Of a DNA stretch of 64,000 nt, positions 51,984-63,911 are shown in pieces; within the stretch, counting starts at the first letter, position 1, and each line of letters begins with the position of its first letter. A program made the position numbers and the translations under genes. The stretch covers positions 4,226,599 to 4,290,598 of the forward strand of contig CAJSYZ010000004.1 of NCBI GenBank assembly GCA_910574455.1, given 5' to 3'. Below the pieces are notes generated by a model. It did not search any database, was not told the origin of the DNA, and saw nothing but the letters and a program-made list of their open reading frames with translations. The stretch is from Trichaptum fuscoviolaceum. Lineage: Eukaryota > Basidiomycota > Agaricomycetes > Hymenochaetales > Trichaptaceae.

Positions 51984-52279
51984 CAAACTACCCCGCATGT
52001 CAAGTAAATTGAGGACCTGCATAGAATTCTTGTATGCTGCATTAGTAGTAGTAGACGAAAAGTACCTTTACCGTAATTAGTTAATGTAGTGAACATCTGA
52101 GTTGATGCGTAGACCATCTCAATGCTTTATTGTCAAACAGGCTGAATGTGAAGGGCTTGGACAAATCCACTGCAATTGAGAACTAATCAAAATCAAAAGA
52201 CCTACACGGAATGTCCGGCGGTCCCAGCCCATATTTGTAGAAAAAAAAACTGTTCCTTTATCGTACACAAGAAACAAGC

Positions 52280-53528
52280 TCAATAATAGAAATCCTCTGA
52301 ATATTCCGAGCCTGATTCAACTTCATCCGAATCATCGTCACTTTCTTCCTCCGAGTCGTATCCCGTACCAAACCGCTTTCGCACTAACGACTTCTTCACC
52401 TTCTGATACACCTCCGCACTCACATCTGTGTATTCCACGTTCGTTGCCGCAGCTTGCTTCTCCAACTCCGCCAGCGTCGTGACCACGAACCGATCGCCCG
52501 CCCACGAGCGACGGGCACCGTCGCAACATTGGGTATATCGCAGCAGCACGCTGCCCAGACCGAGTCTGCCCTGGCATTCATACCCGTACCTATACTCTTG
52601 CGTCCGATTTTTCTTCGCGAGGTAGTTACGCCGGACGTAGACACGCTTCGAGAGGTTACACAGGACCCAGATATCCTTCTTTCCTCGCGGAAATGTCGCG
52701 CGCGACAGGAACATCTCGGCTCTCATCCAGTCGGAAGTATTCTCTCTCTCTTTCTTCCTCTTCTTCTCTTCCAGGTCCTTCTTATGAACCTTTTTCTTCG
52801 TCCAGTGGGTCCCCCCTCTCCTCCTAGTCTTTCTAGTAGGTTTACGCTCCATACGGTTCTTCAGAATTGCAACTACATTCTCTCTTTCAATTTCAGAAGG
52901 AGGCGTTCGGGTTGTGAGCTGCATACGAAACTCCATAGATTTTATTATCGAACCGTTCCCAATCTGCTTTCTCAACTTGTTCGGGATAGTTGTAGCAGCT
53001 GACTGTGGAAGATCGCAAATTCGCGCAGAATGACCGAGTACCACGAAACAGTCGCCGGCCCACGGTGGAGCAATGTATGGCTCGTACAGCTTTCGAAGGC
53101 GTCTTTCGCCAATGGCCATGAGGCGTGGATGTGCGACTGCGAAACACAGCGCGTCAGAGAAGTCGTCAATCTCGTTGAATATCATAGCCAAGAGCTCTGT
53201 CGCTAGGTTGAGTCTGCCGAGGTTGTATGAGTTCTTTCCGATGTAGCTAAAGATGTGCTTTGGGTTAAAGACGGATCAGACGAACATACTAGGGGCACGC
53301 AAACTAACCTTGGCGGGTCGGCCCAAACAGGTGTAACGAGAAGATCAACGTATTCATTCGGCGAACAGATGTGATAGAATTTTTCTATGGTTGCAAAATC
53401 TCTGATTCCTCCCAGCATTTCCATCTTACTCAAATTCATGCTGGATGAAGATGACATAAGAAATATGTTAGCAGAGCGAGTTCAGCCATCCTGAGCGAGT
53501 TCACTTACATCGAAAAGTACCCCGACAT
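52280..53528 (-). CDS. F-box protein of the Agaricomycete 'WAGDRF' family with basic insert and acidic tail
   Basis: Likely substrate adaptor of an SCF ubiquitin ligase. ATG 53,528 gives MSGYFSIMNLSKMEMLGGIR. The F-box-like segment spans an exon junction and reads LNLATELLAMIFNEIDDFSD, ALCFAVAHPRLMAIGERRL. Family blocks follow: IAPPWAGDCFVVLGHSARI, KDIWVLCNLSKRVYVRRNYL, LGSVLLRYTQC and RRSWAGDRFVVTTLAELEKQ. Unusual parts are a strongly basic insert (RKPTRKTRRRGGTHWTKKKV and KKRKKERE, near 52,750-52,860) and a C-terminal acidic tail (EEESDDDSDEVESGSEYSED). The insert resembles a nuclear localisation or nucleic-acid-binding segment. Substrate unknown. The family is expanded in mushrooms; that membership is from memory of its motifs. 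Confidence 0.78.
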
Positions 53529-55955
53529 GTTGTTGAGTGTTTGTAGGCAGTGCCCGGGATGAGTGTTTGAGTTCAAGAAGAGTTCGAGATGAAGCTGTTG
53601 AGATATCCTTTTTAGAGTGAACCACCGTGTGTAATCAAATTGCGGTTGTTATGTTAAGCGAACCACAACGTTGTCACGTCGTTTGACTACTAGCACAGTC
53701 GCCCGCCCCAGCCTGAGGTTGAACACTGCGAATTACAGCATATCCAGCTTGGTTTCAATACAGTCCAAAGGGACGTGACTTGCTGTATTGTAGCTCCGGA
53801 GTCCTTCGGACCAGCCACTTGTCAGCCGCACTGCAATCCAGGCAAGAGCATAAAGAACGAGGCGCTGCTGGCCTGCCTCTGAGCTAGACCCCTCAATCTG
53901 TCACCACTTGCACCAGACTTGGTTTGGAAGGGGCATTTCCTCAACCTCGAAAAACTCCCCCTTCCACTCCCGCTGGTAACTGGTGGCTGGCAGTAGAGAG
54001 CGTAGTGGCACGCATCGCCTACAAGTGTGGCACACGCCTCTTGGACTATCGGTATATCACCCAGATAGCCACAAGAAGGTGCTGCGGCTGGCTTGCTACA
54101 AGCCTATGTCCCTTGACCCGGAGCACGACAAGAGGGGCGCAGGAGATAAAGACCTGCATGTTCCTCCTGACTGAGTTTGGAGAGGACAACGAGGAGTTAG
54201 CACAACATCTAATCGATCAGTAGCTTCCTTCAGCCGTAATATACGGCCTTCGCCACTTACTGGAAAATGATACTGATATATCGCGGTGCACAATGTCTCG
54301 CTTGCAGGTTCATTGTTGGTTTTAATTTCCATCATCGGGGCTACAGTATGTTATGTTTCAGGATTAGTCCACGGCTCCTTTTAGCATGAAGATCTCCAGC
54401 CTCCTTCGAATGTTCGGGAGTTCGACCTTGCAAGGAAAGGAGGAATAGCGCGCTCGTAACATTGAATTAAGGAAGGCGTATGGGAGCAGGGTCATGCAAC
54501 ATTGGACATAGCCAAATCCAAGAAGTCCAGCTACACAGTGCATAATGCATTTTCCAAGTCATCAAGCAAGAGATCATGCATTTAAGCCTCCGAGAATCAC
54601 TACAAGGTTTGTATCAATAACCATTGAGTAATTAATACGGATGACCATTGACTTACATGTTCATATACAGATGTTCCCCCAATTGCGTACAGCTTTCAGT
54701 GTCTCAGAGGAGTCTAGTTGGTTTTAAACTAGGCTCCAGCGATTTCTGAGACACTGGCAGAAGGAAAAGACGTTGGGTCTGTAATTGACTCACGACAAGG
54801 GACCGTAGCCTAGCATTAATGCGTATTCATGAAATGCCGGGCAAGAGCGTGAATACTAGGCGGACTGTCGGCCTTCCGCGTGTCGACATCGTCATCCTTC
54901 GTCATCGACTAATGAAATGGCCAGCACGAGGACATCCCGAGCGACCGTTGATAGGCTTTAGAAGAAAGAAGGTAATCCGGCAGCTCATATAGAAGGGCAA
55001 GAACCGAGAAATGAAATGCTCACCAGGCGTCTCACCCAGTGTCTACCCAGTCTAACCTTACCACCCGAGCTGGGATTAACATCATTCTGTCGGTCAACGT
55101 CTGTCCCTTCGAGCACTCTGAACGGTACCGATGAGTGCTATACGTTAAAGTGGTGGTGACTATCCACGTAGCCTCCGTGATTACTGCGGTCTAAAAGCGA
55201 AAAACCGCCCGAGATGGGTTTCTATCACCAAGAATAGCTTATCTGTAGACTGTGCACGGTGCAAGGAAGATGATTGACGCCCAGTGGAGTCCTTTTATAT
55301 GCAAGGAAGATCTCTGCCCCCTGTGGCTCGTCGAATATTCTCCAGCCCGTGTGTTCTCGGCCCTCTTTTGACAGTGTTACAGGGCCCGGATGAGATCAGC
55401 AAAGGCATGCCAGCTGTTGGAGAGTCGATGTCACTAAGTGGAAATGGCCATTGCTGAAGCCCCCTTAGTAGATGAAGTTGCATATCAAGAGATATGTCAA
55501 GGTTACCAGTAATGAAGCGTAGGGGGAAGGGGGAGGAGGAGGAAAACTGCGGTGATTTGTGTCTATTCTCGAACCATGTGTGAATGGAGTACACAAGGCT
55601 GCTTATAGCCCACCCACCCATCAGAATGCCCTGGTCTAGCATCGGTTACAGAGAGCAATCCAGACGTCGGTCGACCGGCATTTGATTCAACAGAAAGAAA
55701 GAAATAGCACAAGAGAAGGTTTGCGTGAAGACAGACAAAGTTGAACAAAGTTGAAGATTTACAGCCTGAGTGTGCCTGAAGTAAGCAGCGGACAATCTGG
55801 CACATACCGACTTGGGCGGGACTACTTTCCCTCATACCACGTCTCTACTTTTGTCTACCACCACGGCCTCTCTCGCCTCACCGTCGCGCGCGGCTTGCGC
55901 AGCTGGCACAGCGCCATCATAGCACATCACTGAGGGTGCCCATCGACTCTCACAG
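53529..55955. other. 2.4-kb spacer between divergent F-box and histidine kinase genes
   Basis: No supported gene. A frame at 53,924-54,223 has moderately protein-like composition but no domain I recognise and no flanking exons. The hairpin at 54,697-54,756 lies here (listed separately). The segment from about 55,270 to 55,955 is probably the kinase promoter and 5'UTR. Confidence 0.45.
54697..54756. repeat. 60-nt near-perfect two-part hairpin
   Basis: Outer arms CAGTGTCTCAGA (54,697-54,708) and TCTGAGACACTG (54,745-54,756) pair perfectly over 12 bp. Inner arms GGAGTCTAGTT (54,709-54,719) and AACTAGGCTCC (54,727-54,737) pair over 11 bp with one G-T wobble. The terminal loop is 7 nt, and a 7-nt one-sided bulge (54,738-54,744) separates the stems. 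The fold resembles a small-RNA precursor or a very short foldback element. No target-site duplication is evident. Confidence 0.6.
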
Positions 55956-58900
55956 ATGCCATACTTTTGGGCAGCCCGCGGGGAGTCCAGCACGTCCCCC
56001 ACCATCGAGAAGAGACCATCCTCCTCATCTGACCTTTCTCTGCCTTCATACCATGAAAATGCTCGACCCTCGTTTGTCGAGGACGGCAGTATTCGAGCAT
56101 CCGCTGAGCTTCCGAGACGCTCGAACATGACGCATGAGGGTGGAACCTCCATTCCTCCGCCCGCGTTGGCATCCTCCTCTGGCCACTGTAGGAAGAAAAA
56201 GTCAGCGCGAATAAACGAGGGCTTGCAGGTGCATTGGGCACGCTTCAAGAAGCGCATTGGTACAGGAGACGAGGCCCCTAGCGAGTCGTTGATGGAAACC
56301 GCGCCCGAGAGCACTGAACCAACGGTCTCATGTACGTGGGAGCGTCCACGGCAACATGATCCAGAGGACGCGGAAGATGAGGACAGAGGGCCAGTGGATG
56401 AGGTCGTCGTCGATAGTGCCTGGTGGAACCATTCAGAGCATCACGAGCGTACGAGTGCAACACCGTCCGAGGTGGGCTACAGTTCACCGGAGAAATCTGG
56501 TGGAAGCAATCACTTTGGTGGGTCAGCAAGCGCAGGACGGGAAAGCCCCATACCGAAGCCTGAGGGATTCTGGGGACTATGTTTACCTCTCACACTCTTA
56601 CGATGGCGAGTCTGGCCGGCGATATTGGGCTTCTTCACGAACCCCTTCTATGATGCAAAGGCCGAAGAGCACTACAGGAAGGAGATTTGGTTTAGCAGCA
56701 AGTCTCTCGCGTTATGGTCTTCCCTGTTCTACATTGTTAATTGGGTGCTGGGTTGTGCTCTCGTTCCCAAGCCTTTCACCTTAGGGGACAATATTTTCTA
56801 CTTCGGAGTTGCTCCAGTCCTTACCCTGCCTATCCCCTTCTTCGTCATATTCGACTTTCCGCGTGACAGGCCGATTCTATACCACACTCTCATCACATTC
56901 TCAACTTGGTGCTGGTCCATCTACCAGGTCATCTATATGTGAGTAACAAGTGCTTCACCGCTGTGGAGGTATGACAAACGTTCGTTTGCAGATTTGTTTG
57001 CGGCTACTATTCTCGCTTCCCAAACAGCTGTGGGACCAAAGATTTCTTAAGTCTTTTTTACTACACATCGGCTTTGCAGACTATAGGCCTCTTTGGTCTC
57101 AAGCTAAATCGCTTCCCCGCTATGATCGGTGCAGGTGTTTTCCTCGTTATGTCCGCCGCTATGGTCATTCCCTCCCGCATAGGCTGGATCCGCAACGACC
57201 TCAATTTCATCATCTTTCAGGCCTTCCTTCTCTACGTGCACTATATGAAAGAGGTTGCGGAGCGTCGACTTTACACTCTTCGAGACCAACTGAAGGTGCA
57301 ATTCAAAGCAACCCAGAAGGCGCAGGTGAACGAAAGGAAGGCTTCCGAATCGAAGAGGCGTCTGACAAGCTACGTTTTCCATGAAGTCCGCGTCCCTCTT
57401 AATACCGCTTTAATTGCGGTGCAGAACATGGAGGCAAGCGGGACGGTCGCAAAGGAGCAGGAAGTTGAGTTTCGCGCACTCGAGGGCAGTCTCAGCATGA
57501 TGAGCAAAGTCCTCAATGACGTACTGGATTTCAACCGTATGGACAGCGGGCGGTTTGAGAACGTTGCAAGGCCATACCCCTTCCACTCTGTGATGCGGTC
57601 GATGTTTGTTCCGCTCCAACTCGCGACAAATGCGCGCGGTTTGAAGTTTACCACGGAATTGGACAAATCGATTGACATTGTGAGTATATGCTATTTCCGG
57701 ACTTGGTCTCACACAATATTCATATTAAGTACATATGTGACAGATCTCGCGAAGGGTTGCATGGGAGAGTGTCCCTGGCCAAAGCAGCGAGGGCTTCGAA
57801 CGGCAATTGGAGGAAAATCCGGATGAGGATGGGATCGTCGTTGGTGATGAGATGCGGCTGAGGCAGATCATCACGAACCTTGCCAGTAATGCCTGCAAGT
57901 TCACGCCAGCGGGAGGGATGCTTAGTATCAAGACTCGTCTCATCTACCCCTCCTCACCTAATTATGCGCACTCTCATAATGGGCATAGCTCTTATCGCCG
58001 GACTCGCACGTTGTCCATGTCGGAAACTCCAACTAGGGACAGAGAGAAAGAATCAACGAGAGGAAGAACGTCGTCGCGGGCGTCCGAAGATGTGTCTCAT
58101 TCCAACGGAAAAGCTGTCTATCATAGAGGTCGGGATCATGACCTAGAGAAAGGAGAGATCAACGAATTATCGGCCAGGTCCCTTGACCAGCACAATGCAA
58201 GTCACCAGAAACGATCAACCTTGGACACGATTGTCGTGCGGATAGAGGTTTCTGATACTGGCTTTGGTATTAAGTCTAAGGATTTGGCGAAAGGAAAGCT
58301 CTTCTGTGGGTTTACTAATGTAATAATATTCAATTTTGGGCCGAGCTGATTTAATACTACATAGCTGCTTTCAACCAGACGGAACAAGGCCGACAACAGG
58401 GCGGCAAGGGCACAGGACTCGGTCTGGCTCTTGTTCGACAAATCGTTAAGCTTAGTGGTGGACGGCTCGGCGTCCGTTCTCAAGTGGGAGCCGGGTCGAC
58501 ATTCTGGGTCGAGCTCCGTATGTTTCTCAATGAATACTACAACGCAGGACTTCTGCTCATTTCTGACATCTCTATCCCTTAGCTCTTGGCGTTGGTAAAA
58601 AGGCACTAGCTAGTGGTGTCAGTACTGCTGCTGATTCTGATGGTTCGTCGACTGCCATGGGAAAGCCAATGTTTAGGCCAATGCCCCCGCACGCAAGGCG
58701 GATGCAAAACTCTCATATTTCCGAAGGGAGTTCGACAGGAAACCCTGGCGATGCATCTGAGACGGTGGTGAGCAGTAGTTCAAGAAACTCTTATTCATTT
58801 CCACAACATTCTTCATCGGCGTTGAAGAGCATCATGGAACAAGGTTAGTGTTTAGTTTTCTATCCTCATTATGAGAAAAAAAAGGGATGTTTATTTTATT

Positions 58901-59861
58901 TCTTGCAGGCGGTCTTGTGGAGCTAGCACCATCAAGACTAGCAGATGGAGACCAAATACCGACTCGATCAATCGGGGACCCTTCAACAGGAACAGACGCA
59001 AGACCGGATACGGTAGGCGACCCTCCTTCTCCATTGGATGGCCTCCCCCTTGGCTCTCAGGCACCCTTACCTTCAGCTGCCGACAGCAGTCACAATTCAT
59101 CATTGAATGTCTCGACTGCTCGGCCGTCTTTCGTTGAGCTTCCGAGTCGACCGAACTTCACAATGAAGAGTTCTACGAGCACAACCCCTTCAGATCTCTC
59201 GAATGCCGGTAGTAGGAACTCACAAACGTCCGGAAGTCATCGCTCGGAATCCTTCGATCCCCCGTTGCGTGTGTTAGTCGTTGATGACGACCCACTGACG
59301 CGCAAACTTATGAAGCGCATGCTCACGCGCCTTGGGTGCGCCGTTTCGACAGCGGAAAACGGACAGGTTGCGTTGGACTTGATCACAGGAATCAGTGGGA
59401 CACCGATTTCTGAAACCACAGAGGGTGCTCATTCTGGCAGTATACGTATGCAAAGTACACCCTCCCAGGAATCACCTGGGATACATGACTATCCCGGACC
59501 CCGATATGAATTAATTTTCCTCGACAACCAGATGCCGGTTCTTTCGGGCCTTGATTTGGTGAAGAAGCTACGCGCAGTGGGCCGTTCGGACTTCGTTGTC
59601 GGTGTCACAGGTAAGGTTTTTGGCATGCCTGCCTTCGCATGACGCGAAGTGCTTACCTCGTGTTGTAGGGAATGCACTCTTATCCGATCAAGAAGAATAT
59701 GTGGAAGCGGGAGTTGACTAGTACGTGTATCCACTATGACTATTCTGCCGCTTGCCGTAGCTCTGACGATCATTGACAGCGTCATCACGAAACCCGTCTT
59801 TGAGGTTAACTTGAAGAAAATGCTTATGATTGCTCATGAACGACGAAAACAGGGCTCATGA
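55956..59861 (+). CDS. Membrane-bound hybrid histidine kinase with C-terminal receiver
   Basis: Two-component sensor with everything in one chain, about 1,150-1,200 residues. The N-terminus from ATG 55,956 (MPYFWAARGESS) is about 215 residues of disordered Ser/Glu-rich sequence. About six membrane spans follow (near 56,690-57,250), such as LALWSSLFYIVNWVLGCAL and FPAMIGAGVFLVMSAAMVI. A coiled linker leads to the HisKA H-box SYVFHEVRVPLNTA, with the phospho-His codon at 57,380. The HATPase has N-box RQIITNLASNACKFTPAGG, G1 SDTGFGI and G2 GGKGTGLGLALVRQIVKLSGG. After a long Ser-rich linker comes a receiver: LRVLVVDDDPLTRKLMKRML, phospho-Asp in LIFLDNQMPVLSGLDL (about 59,523) and the conserved Lys in VITKP. 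A long insert lies between N-box and G1. Output is presumably a phosphorelay to the HOG-type pathway. Ligand unknown. Confidence 0.94.
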
Positions 59862-60335
59862 CTATAGGACCTACCTATTGATGTACTCAACATGTTTTGC
59901 TTTCCGGTCTTTTCTTCAGTGCTTGATCTGTCTTGTTTCTTGGGTTAGGTTTTTCTCCGTCCGTTCTCTTTCTTCGTTCCTCTCTTTTTTGTTCCCGTCT
60001 CGTTGCTTCCGTTTGGTTTCGTCATCTTATCTGGGTTCTACTTACTTAACGCATAAACTTAATGGCTCGCATCTGACACGCTGTTTCATATATCCACATC
60101 TTTCATCGCATATCCCTGCTGTAGTAGTTTTGACATGTACTATCTCGCTTTCGTATAACACAAAAACTAGAGTTCACGTTTGTGGTTCTGAGAGGAACCC
60201 TAATTTAACAAAAATTTATTGTCAATAAGGGGTGGCTATGCACGTGGCCCGATGAAGTAGATGTGTGCCGTTCACGCATTGTTACAGCTTCACCCAAGCA
60301 CCAAGCACCTCTCTACTCCTTCCTCCACTACCGCC
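59862..60335. other. Intergenic spacer, kinase 3' end / YRB2 promoter
   Basis: T-rich 3'UTR-like sequence (59,900-60,050). A CACGTG E-box lies at 60,241-60,246, about 90 bp upstream of the YRB2 ATG. An in-frame upstream ATG for YRB2 lies at 60,261. Confidence 0.4.
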
Positions 60336-62702
60336 ATGGCTGAACCCTCTGTCGACGACTTTCAAGGCAACGACGATATCGAACAGTCTTCCCGACAAAA
60401 TACACCGCCTACACCACCAAGCCCTGACGACCTTGAGAGTGCAGGTGAGAAGCTCTCACTATCTCGACGGCCGTGGCTGTTCCTGACATTCAATTACGCG
60501 TTTTACAGAATCTAAAGCATCCAGGAAACGGGAACGAGAGGTCTCCATCGAACCTGCGACGCCAAAGGTTCGTGTTTGTCGCGTATGTGGTTGTGGTAGC
60601 TCCCAACTTACTCGAGTTCATGATTGTTTCGTCATGTTATGATCGCCTGGCCCATAGGCGGACGAGCTGACTTCTGAGGAGCAAAAGGAGCGCCGACGGC
60701 CGGCGACGAAGAAGAACCGCGTTCTACTAGGCACAACGACAGAAGAGGACGAAAAGACGCCCCCGCCCTCGCCAGAGAAACCAGCGCTTGAGCTCGCTAC
60801 ATCACCCCCTCACGAGACTAAGGTTCGCCAAATCAGTATGAAGGTCCGCGGGCTGAAATGGGACGATAAAGTAACTCCTGAAAACTCCCAGGACTCGTTG
60901 ATGGCGTCTGTAATTCCAGAGACTTCTGCTGAATCGACCTCAAGGACGGATATTGACCTCGAGGATGCCGCTGAGATAGGAGATACGCAGATAGACGTGC
61001 AGCCTACACAAGAGTCTACTGACTCCAAGGATATGTCTGGAGTATCTACAGAATCGTCAGAAATTGACAGAAGTGCTACCAGCAACCAAGATTCCACCAG
61101 CCTTACGCGAACGGCCTCAAAGGAGTCGGATTCTGACGATCAGGAGAAACGACTTAAGCGAAAAATGGGTGATCGTATCCCCAGCTCCTCGACTCCAGTA
61201 CCATCAGAGGTTGCTGAGCCATCTAAACGCGCACGAGATGACACCGAAGAAGATGCAAATCCTCGGGAGAAGAAACGTCCTTCACCCCCGCCCGAGGAAG
61301 ATAACGCTGCAAAGAAGGAAGACACATCCGTACTCACATCCGAACCTGCCGCACCACTACCTAAACTTGTGAGCTTCTGTTGCTTGTATCACGTCTCTCA
61401 TTTAACTAATGGTTCATTACGCAGGGTGGTTTCGCAGCCTATGCGTCAACATCATCACCTTTTGCCGCGGCGAAGGGTCCGTCTGTGTTTGGCACTAAAT
61501 CAACGCCATCCCCCTCACCATTAGCAGGCACCAGTAATGGAGCTGCTTCGAGTCTGTCTGCAAATCTTGTTAATAAACCATCCCCGTCGCCCTTCGCCCT
61601 CGCCAGTGCTAGCAGGTCTAACACATCTGTGTTTGGTTCCTCTGCTGCCTCTTCCTCATCTGGCCTCTCGACATCGCCGAAGGACGCCTCGTCTCCAACC
61701 GGGACCAAACGTACAGGCTTTGAGGCATTTGCTTCTTCATCTTCGCCCTTTGCCACAGCAACACGGTCTAAATCGCCAACCGGGTTCAATCGCAGTAACG
61801 CTGCGTCAGGCTTCGGCTTGGCTCGAAGCAAGAGTCCCAGTCGTAGGGCGCCGGGTGCCTCTGTCAATGCCTTTAAATCGTACGTAGGTGCGGGTACGCA
61901 GAGTTTTGCTTCGCCATTCCAACCTGCCAAAAAGCCACGTCAAGACTCCAGTGAGGACTCAGACGGTACAGCAGGGGCAACAACTACTTCGAATCCGTTG
62001 AATGCTGCGAGCGGTAGGACGAGTCCGGAAGGAAGTGAAGAGGAGGCGGAGCCACGTCCCCAAACCTCGTTCGCTGACAGATTACGAGCGGAAAAGAATG
62101 ACGAGGAGACTGAAAGCTCAGAAGAAAGCAAACCGTCCATAACTGAGCAAGAAGGTAAGTTTACTCTCCCTACCCCTTTCACTTCACTCATATTGACCTA
62201 ATTACATTCTTGAACGTGATCAGTACAAACTGGCGAAGAAGATGAGGAAACGATCTTCCAAGTTCGTGGCAAACTTTACGCTTTGACGGGAAATGCTTGG
62301 AAAGAACGTGGAACGGGTCAGTTGAAACTAAACATCCGAAAATCTGACGGCATGGGGGCACGCTTGCGTGAGTATCTCTGCACTTATAATATACCGATTT
62401 GCTTCTTAACCCTTTCTCTGCCTGTAGTCATGCGCAAGGAGGCAGTCTTGTCTCTTTTACTGAATGCACCTCTGTTCAAGGGCATGCGCTGTACCCTGGC
62501 TCAGGATCCTCGTTATTTACGTTTCAGCTGTTTCGAAGATGGCAGTATTACACATTATAATCTTCGGGTAGGTTGTTTACGTTTGTTTATGTTTTGTTGT
62601 GTCTCATTCTTCATACAGCTAGCGAATACCAAGGTTGCAGGAGAATTACTGGAAGAAATCGAAGCAAATATTCCCAGCGACGATGCAGACGACGCTGTCT
62701 AA
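60336..62702 (+). CDS. YRB2: Ran-binding domain nucleoporin-like export cofactor (Yrb2 / RanBP3 / Hba1)
   Basis: Nuclear cofactor that stimulates Crm1 exportin with RanGTP. ATG 60,336 (MAEPSVDDFQGND) has a good context; an in-frame ATG at 60,261 would add 25 residues. The long N-terminal and middle region is acidic/Ser-rich with Lys-rich nuclear signals (KRLKRKMGD, REKKRPSPPP). An FG-type segment follows (GFAAYASTSSPFAAAKGPS, SVFGTK, SVFGSSA, SGFGLARS). The C-terminal RanBD reads EEDEETIFQVRGKLYAL, AWKERGTGQLKLNIRK, AVLSLLLNAPLFKGMRCTLA, RYLRFSCFEDG and NTKVAGELLEEIEANI. The layout (NLS, FG motifs, C-terminal RanBD) matches Yrb2/RanBP3 rather than cytosolic RanBP1. Many short introns. Confidence 0.86.
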
Positions 62703-63140
62703 AGCATGGATGAACCAGCAATTTATATAGCTTCCAAACATATCAATCCAGGCAACTCGAACCATTTCACTTGACTGTTTATCTGCTTTGCAGGAGAGCC
62801 TGAAATCTTACAATTTACTCTAGTCTCTTCGCATTTTCAATGATCCCTCTGTTCGTTCAGTTTCTAGTTTGGCATGTATACTTGTCAGTAATGCTCTTGC
62901 TTCTGAACTGTGTAATATTTCTATCTATATCATGTCGTACGACGACAATACATGCATGTAGGAATTTAATCATTGACGTGGGACGTCGCGAATAGACGGA
63001 TGCTGCCGTTTGTTCAGCATCTTATGCTGAGCACCCTCTAGCGCAAGGTAAAATCTACTGATCTGGATGTAAAAGTTGTTGCGGCAACCTGAGATTGAAC
63101 GGTTTTGTGACCACATTCATCCTCTGTCTCGGGCTCTAAC
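62703..63140. other. Convergent 3' spacer
   Basis: No gene in 438 bp between convergent stops. A small hairpin TCAGCAT-ctt-ATGCTGA lies near 63,017-63,033; it may be a 3'-end structure but is short enough to be chance. Confidence 0.4.
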
Positions 63141-63911
63141 TCATGACCGTGGATTTCCTGGGAAGAACCGTACACCTTCTCCGTCTGTAATGCTGATGAT
63201 CTGTGCTCGACCTGTCTTCGTAAGGTTAAGTATTGCTTTGCGCAAGAGAGCTACAGGAAGTCCAGTCAGCGCCGACTCTACAGGAGGATCGCATATCTCG
63301 TAGAATGTCAAGATTGTGTTAATCTGCCCAGTTGAAGTTGCCTGTAGTGAGTGTTAGACACGATTCAGAGTTCGGATAGAAGGAAAAATTCGAGTAACGT
63401 ACCCATTCATGTAGAACTTCACCCCACTCTTCCGGGGTTCTCCAGTAAAGGAGCACAGATCGAGTCTGCTTGGCTGGCTCGTAAGCAGCAAGCTTCGCAG
63501 TTACAAGAGACTCGATCAAGAAGGAAAGAAAAGATGGAAGAACGCGGTCTACTTGATGTATCAGTAACCAGTAACCTATAGAGGCCATCTCGATGCTCAT
63601 ACTCACGGTTTATTCGCTCGTTCCGCAGTACTTCATCCCAATCTCCGCCCGTCGTCTCCACATCGTCTACCCGCAGGAAGAATAATCTCCTATGTCGTGC
63701 GTATGAGAGTATAAGTTGGGTCCAGAACTCGGTGCTTGCAGCTTGGGTGGTGGGATTTGGCTGCTGTCTGTTGAGGATGAACTATTAGTTTTATCAACAA
63801 ATTAATTCGCTGAATCTGTGCATCATACGTGAAGAATGGAGGATAAGAGTGTATCGAAGGCAATAGATAGCCTTGCGTACTGAAATGAGTGGGCTGGTAT
63901 ACCGACGACAT
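63141..63911 (-). CDS. VPS25: ESCRT-II subunit Vps25
   Basis: Small double winged-helix subunit of ESCRT-II, which sorts ubiquitylated membrane proteins into multivesicular bodies. ATG 63,911 gives MSSVYQPTHFSTQGYLLPSI then HSYPPFFT, splicing to QQPNPTTQAASTEFWTQLIL. The PPFFT..QPN motif is the Vps25 signature that contacts Vps22/Vps36. Further blocks: SYARHRRLFFLRVDDVETTG, DWDEVLRNERIN, SVLLYWRTPEEWGEVLHEW, TGQINTILTFYEICDPPVES, LPVALLRKAILNLTKTGRAQ and IISITDGEGVRFF, the second winged helix. About 195 residues, intact. Its promoter is cut by the window end. Confidence 0.93.

Noticed and set aside
53924..54223. Plus-strand 99-codon frame with protein-like composition in the F-box/kinase spacer.
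   Set aside because: There is no domain, no joining exons, and the alternative frame over the same DNA is equally open, so coding is not supported.
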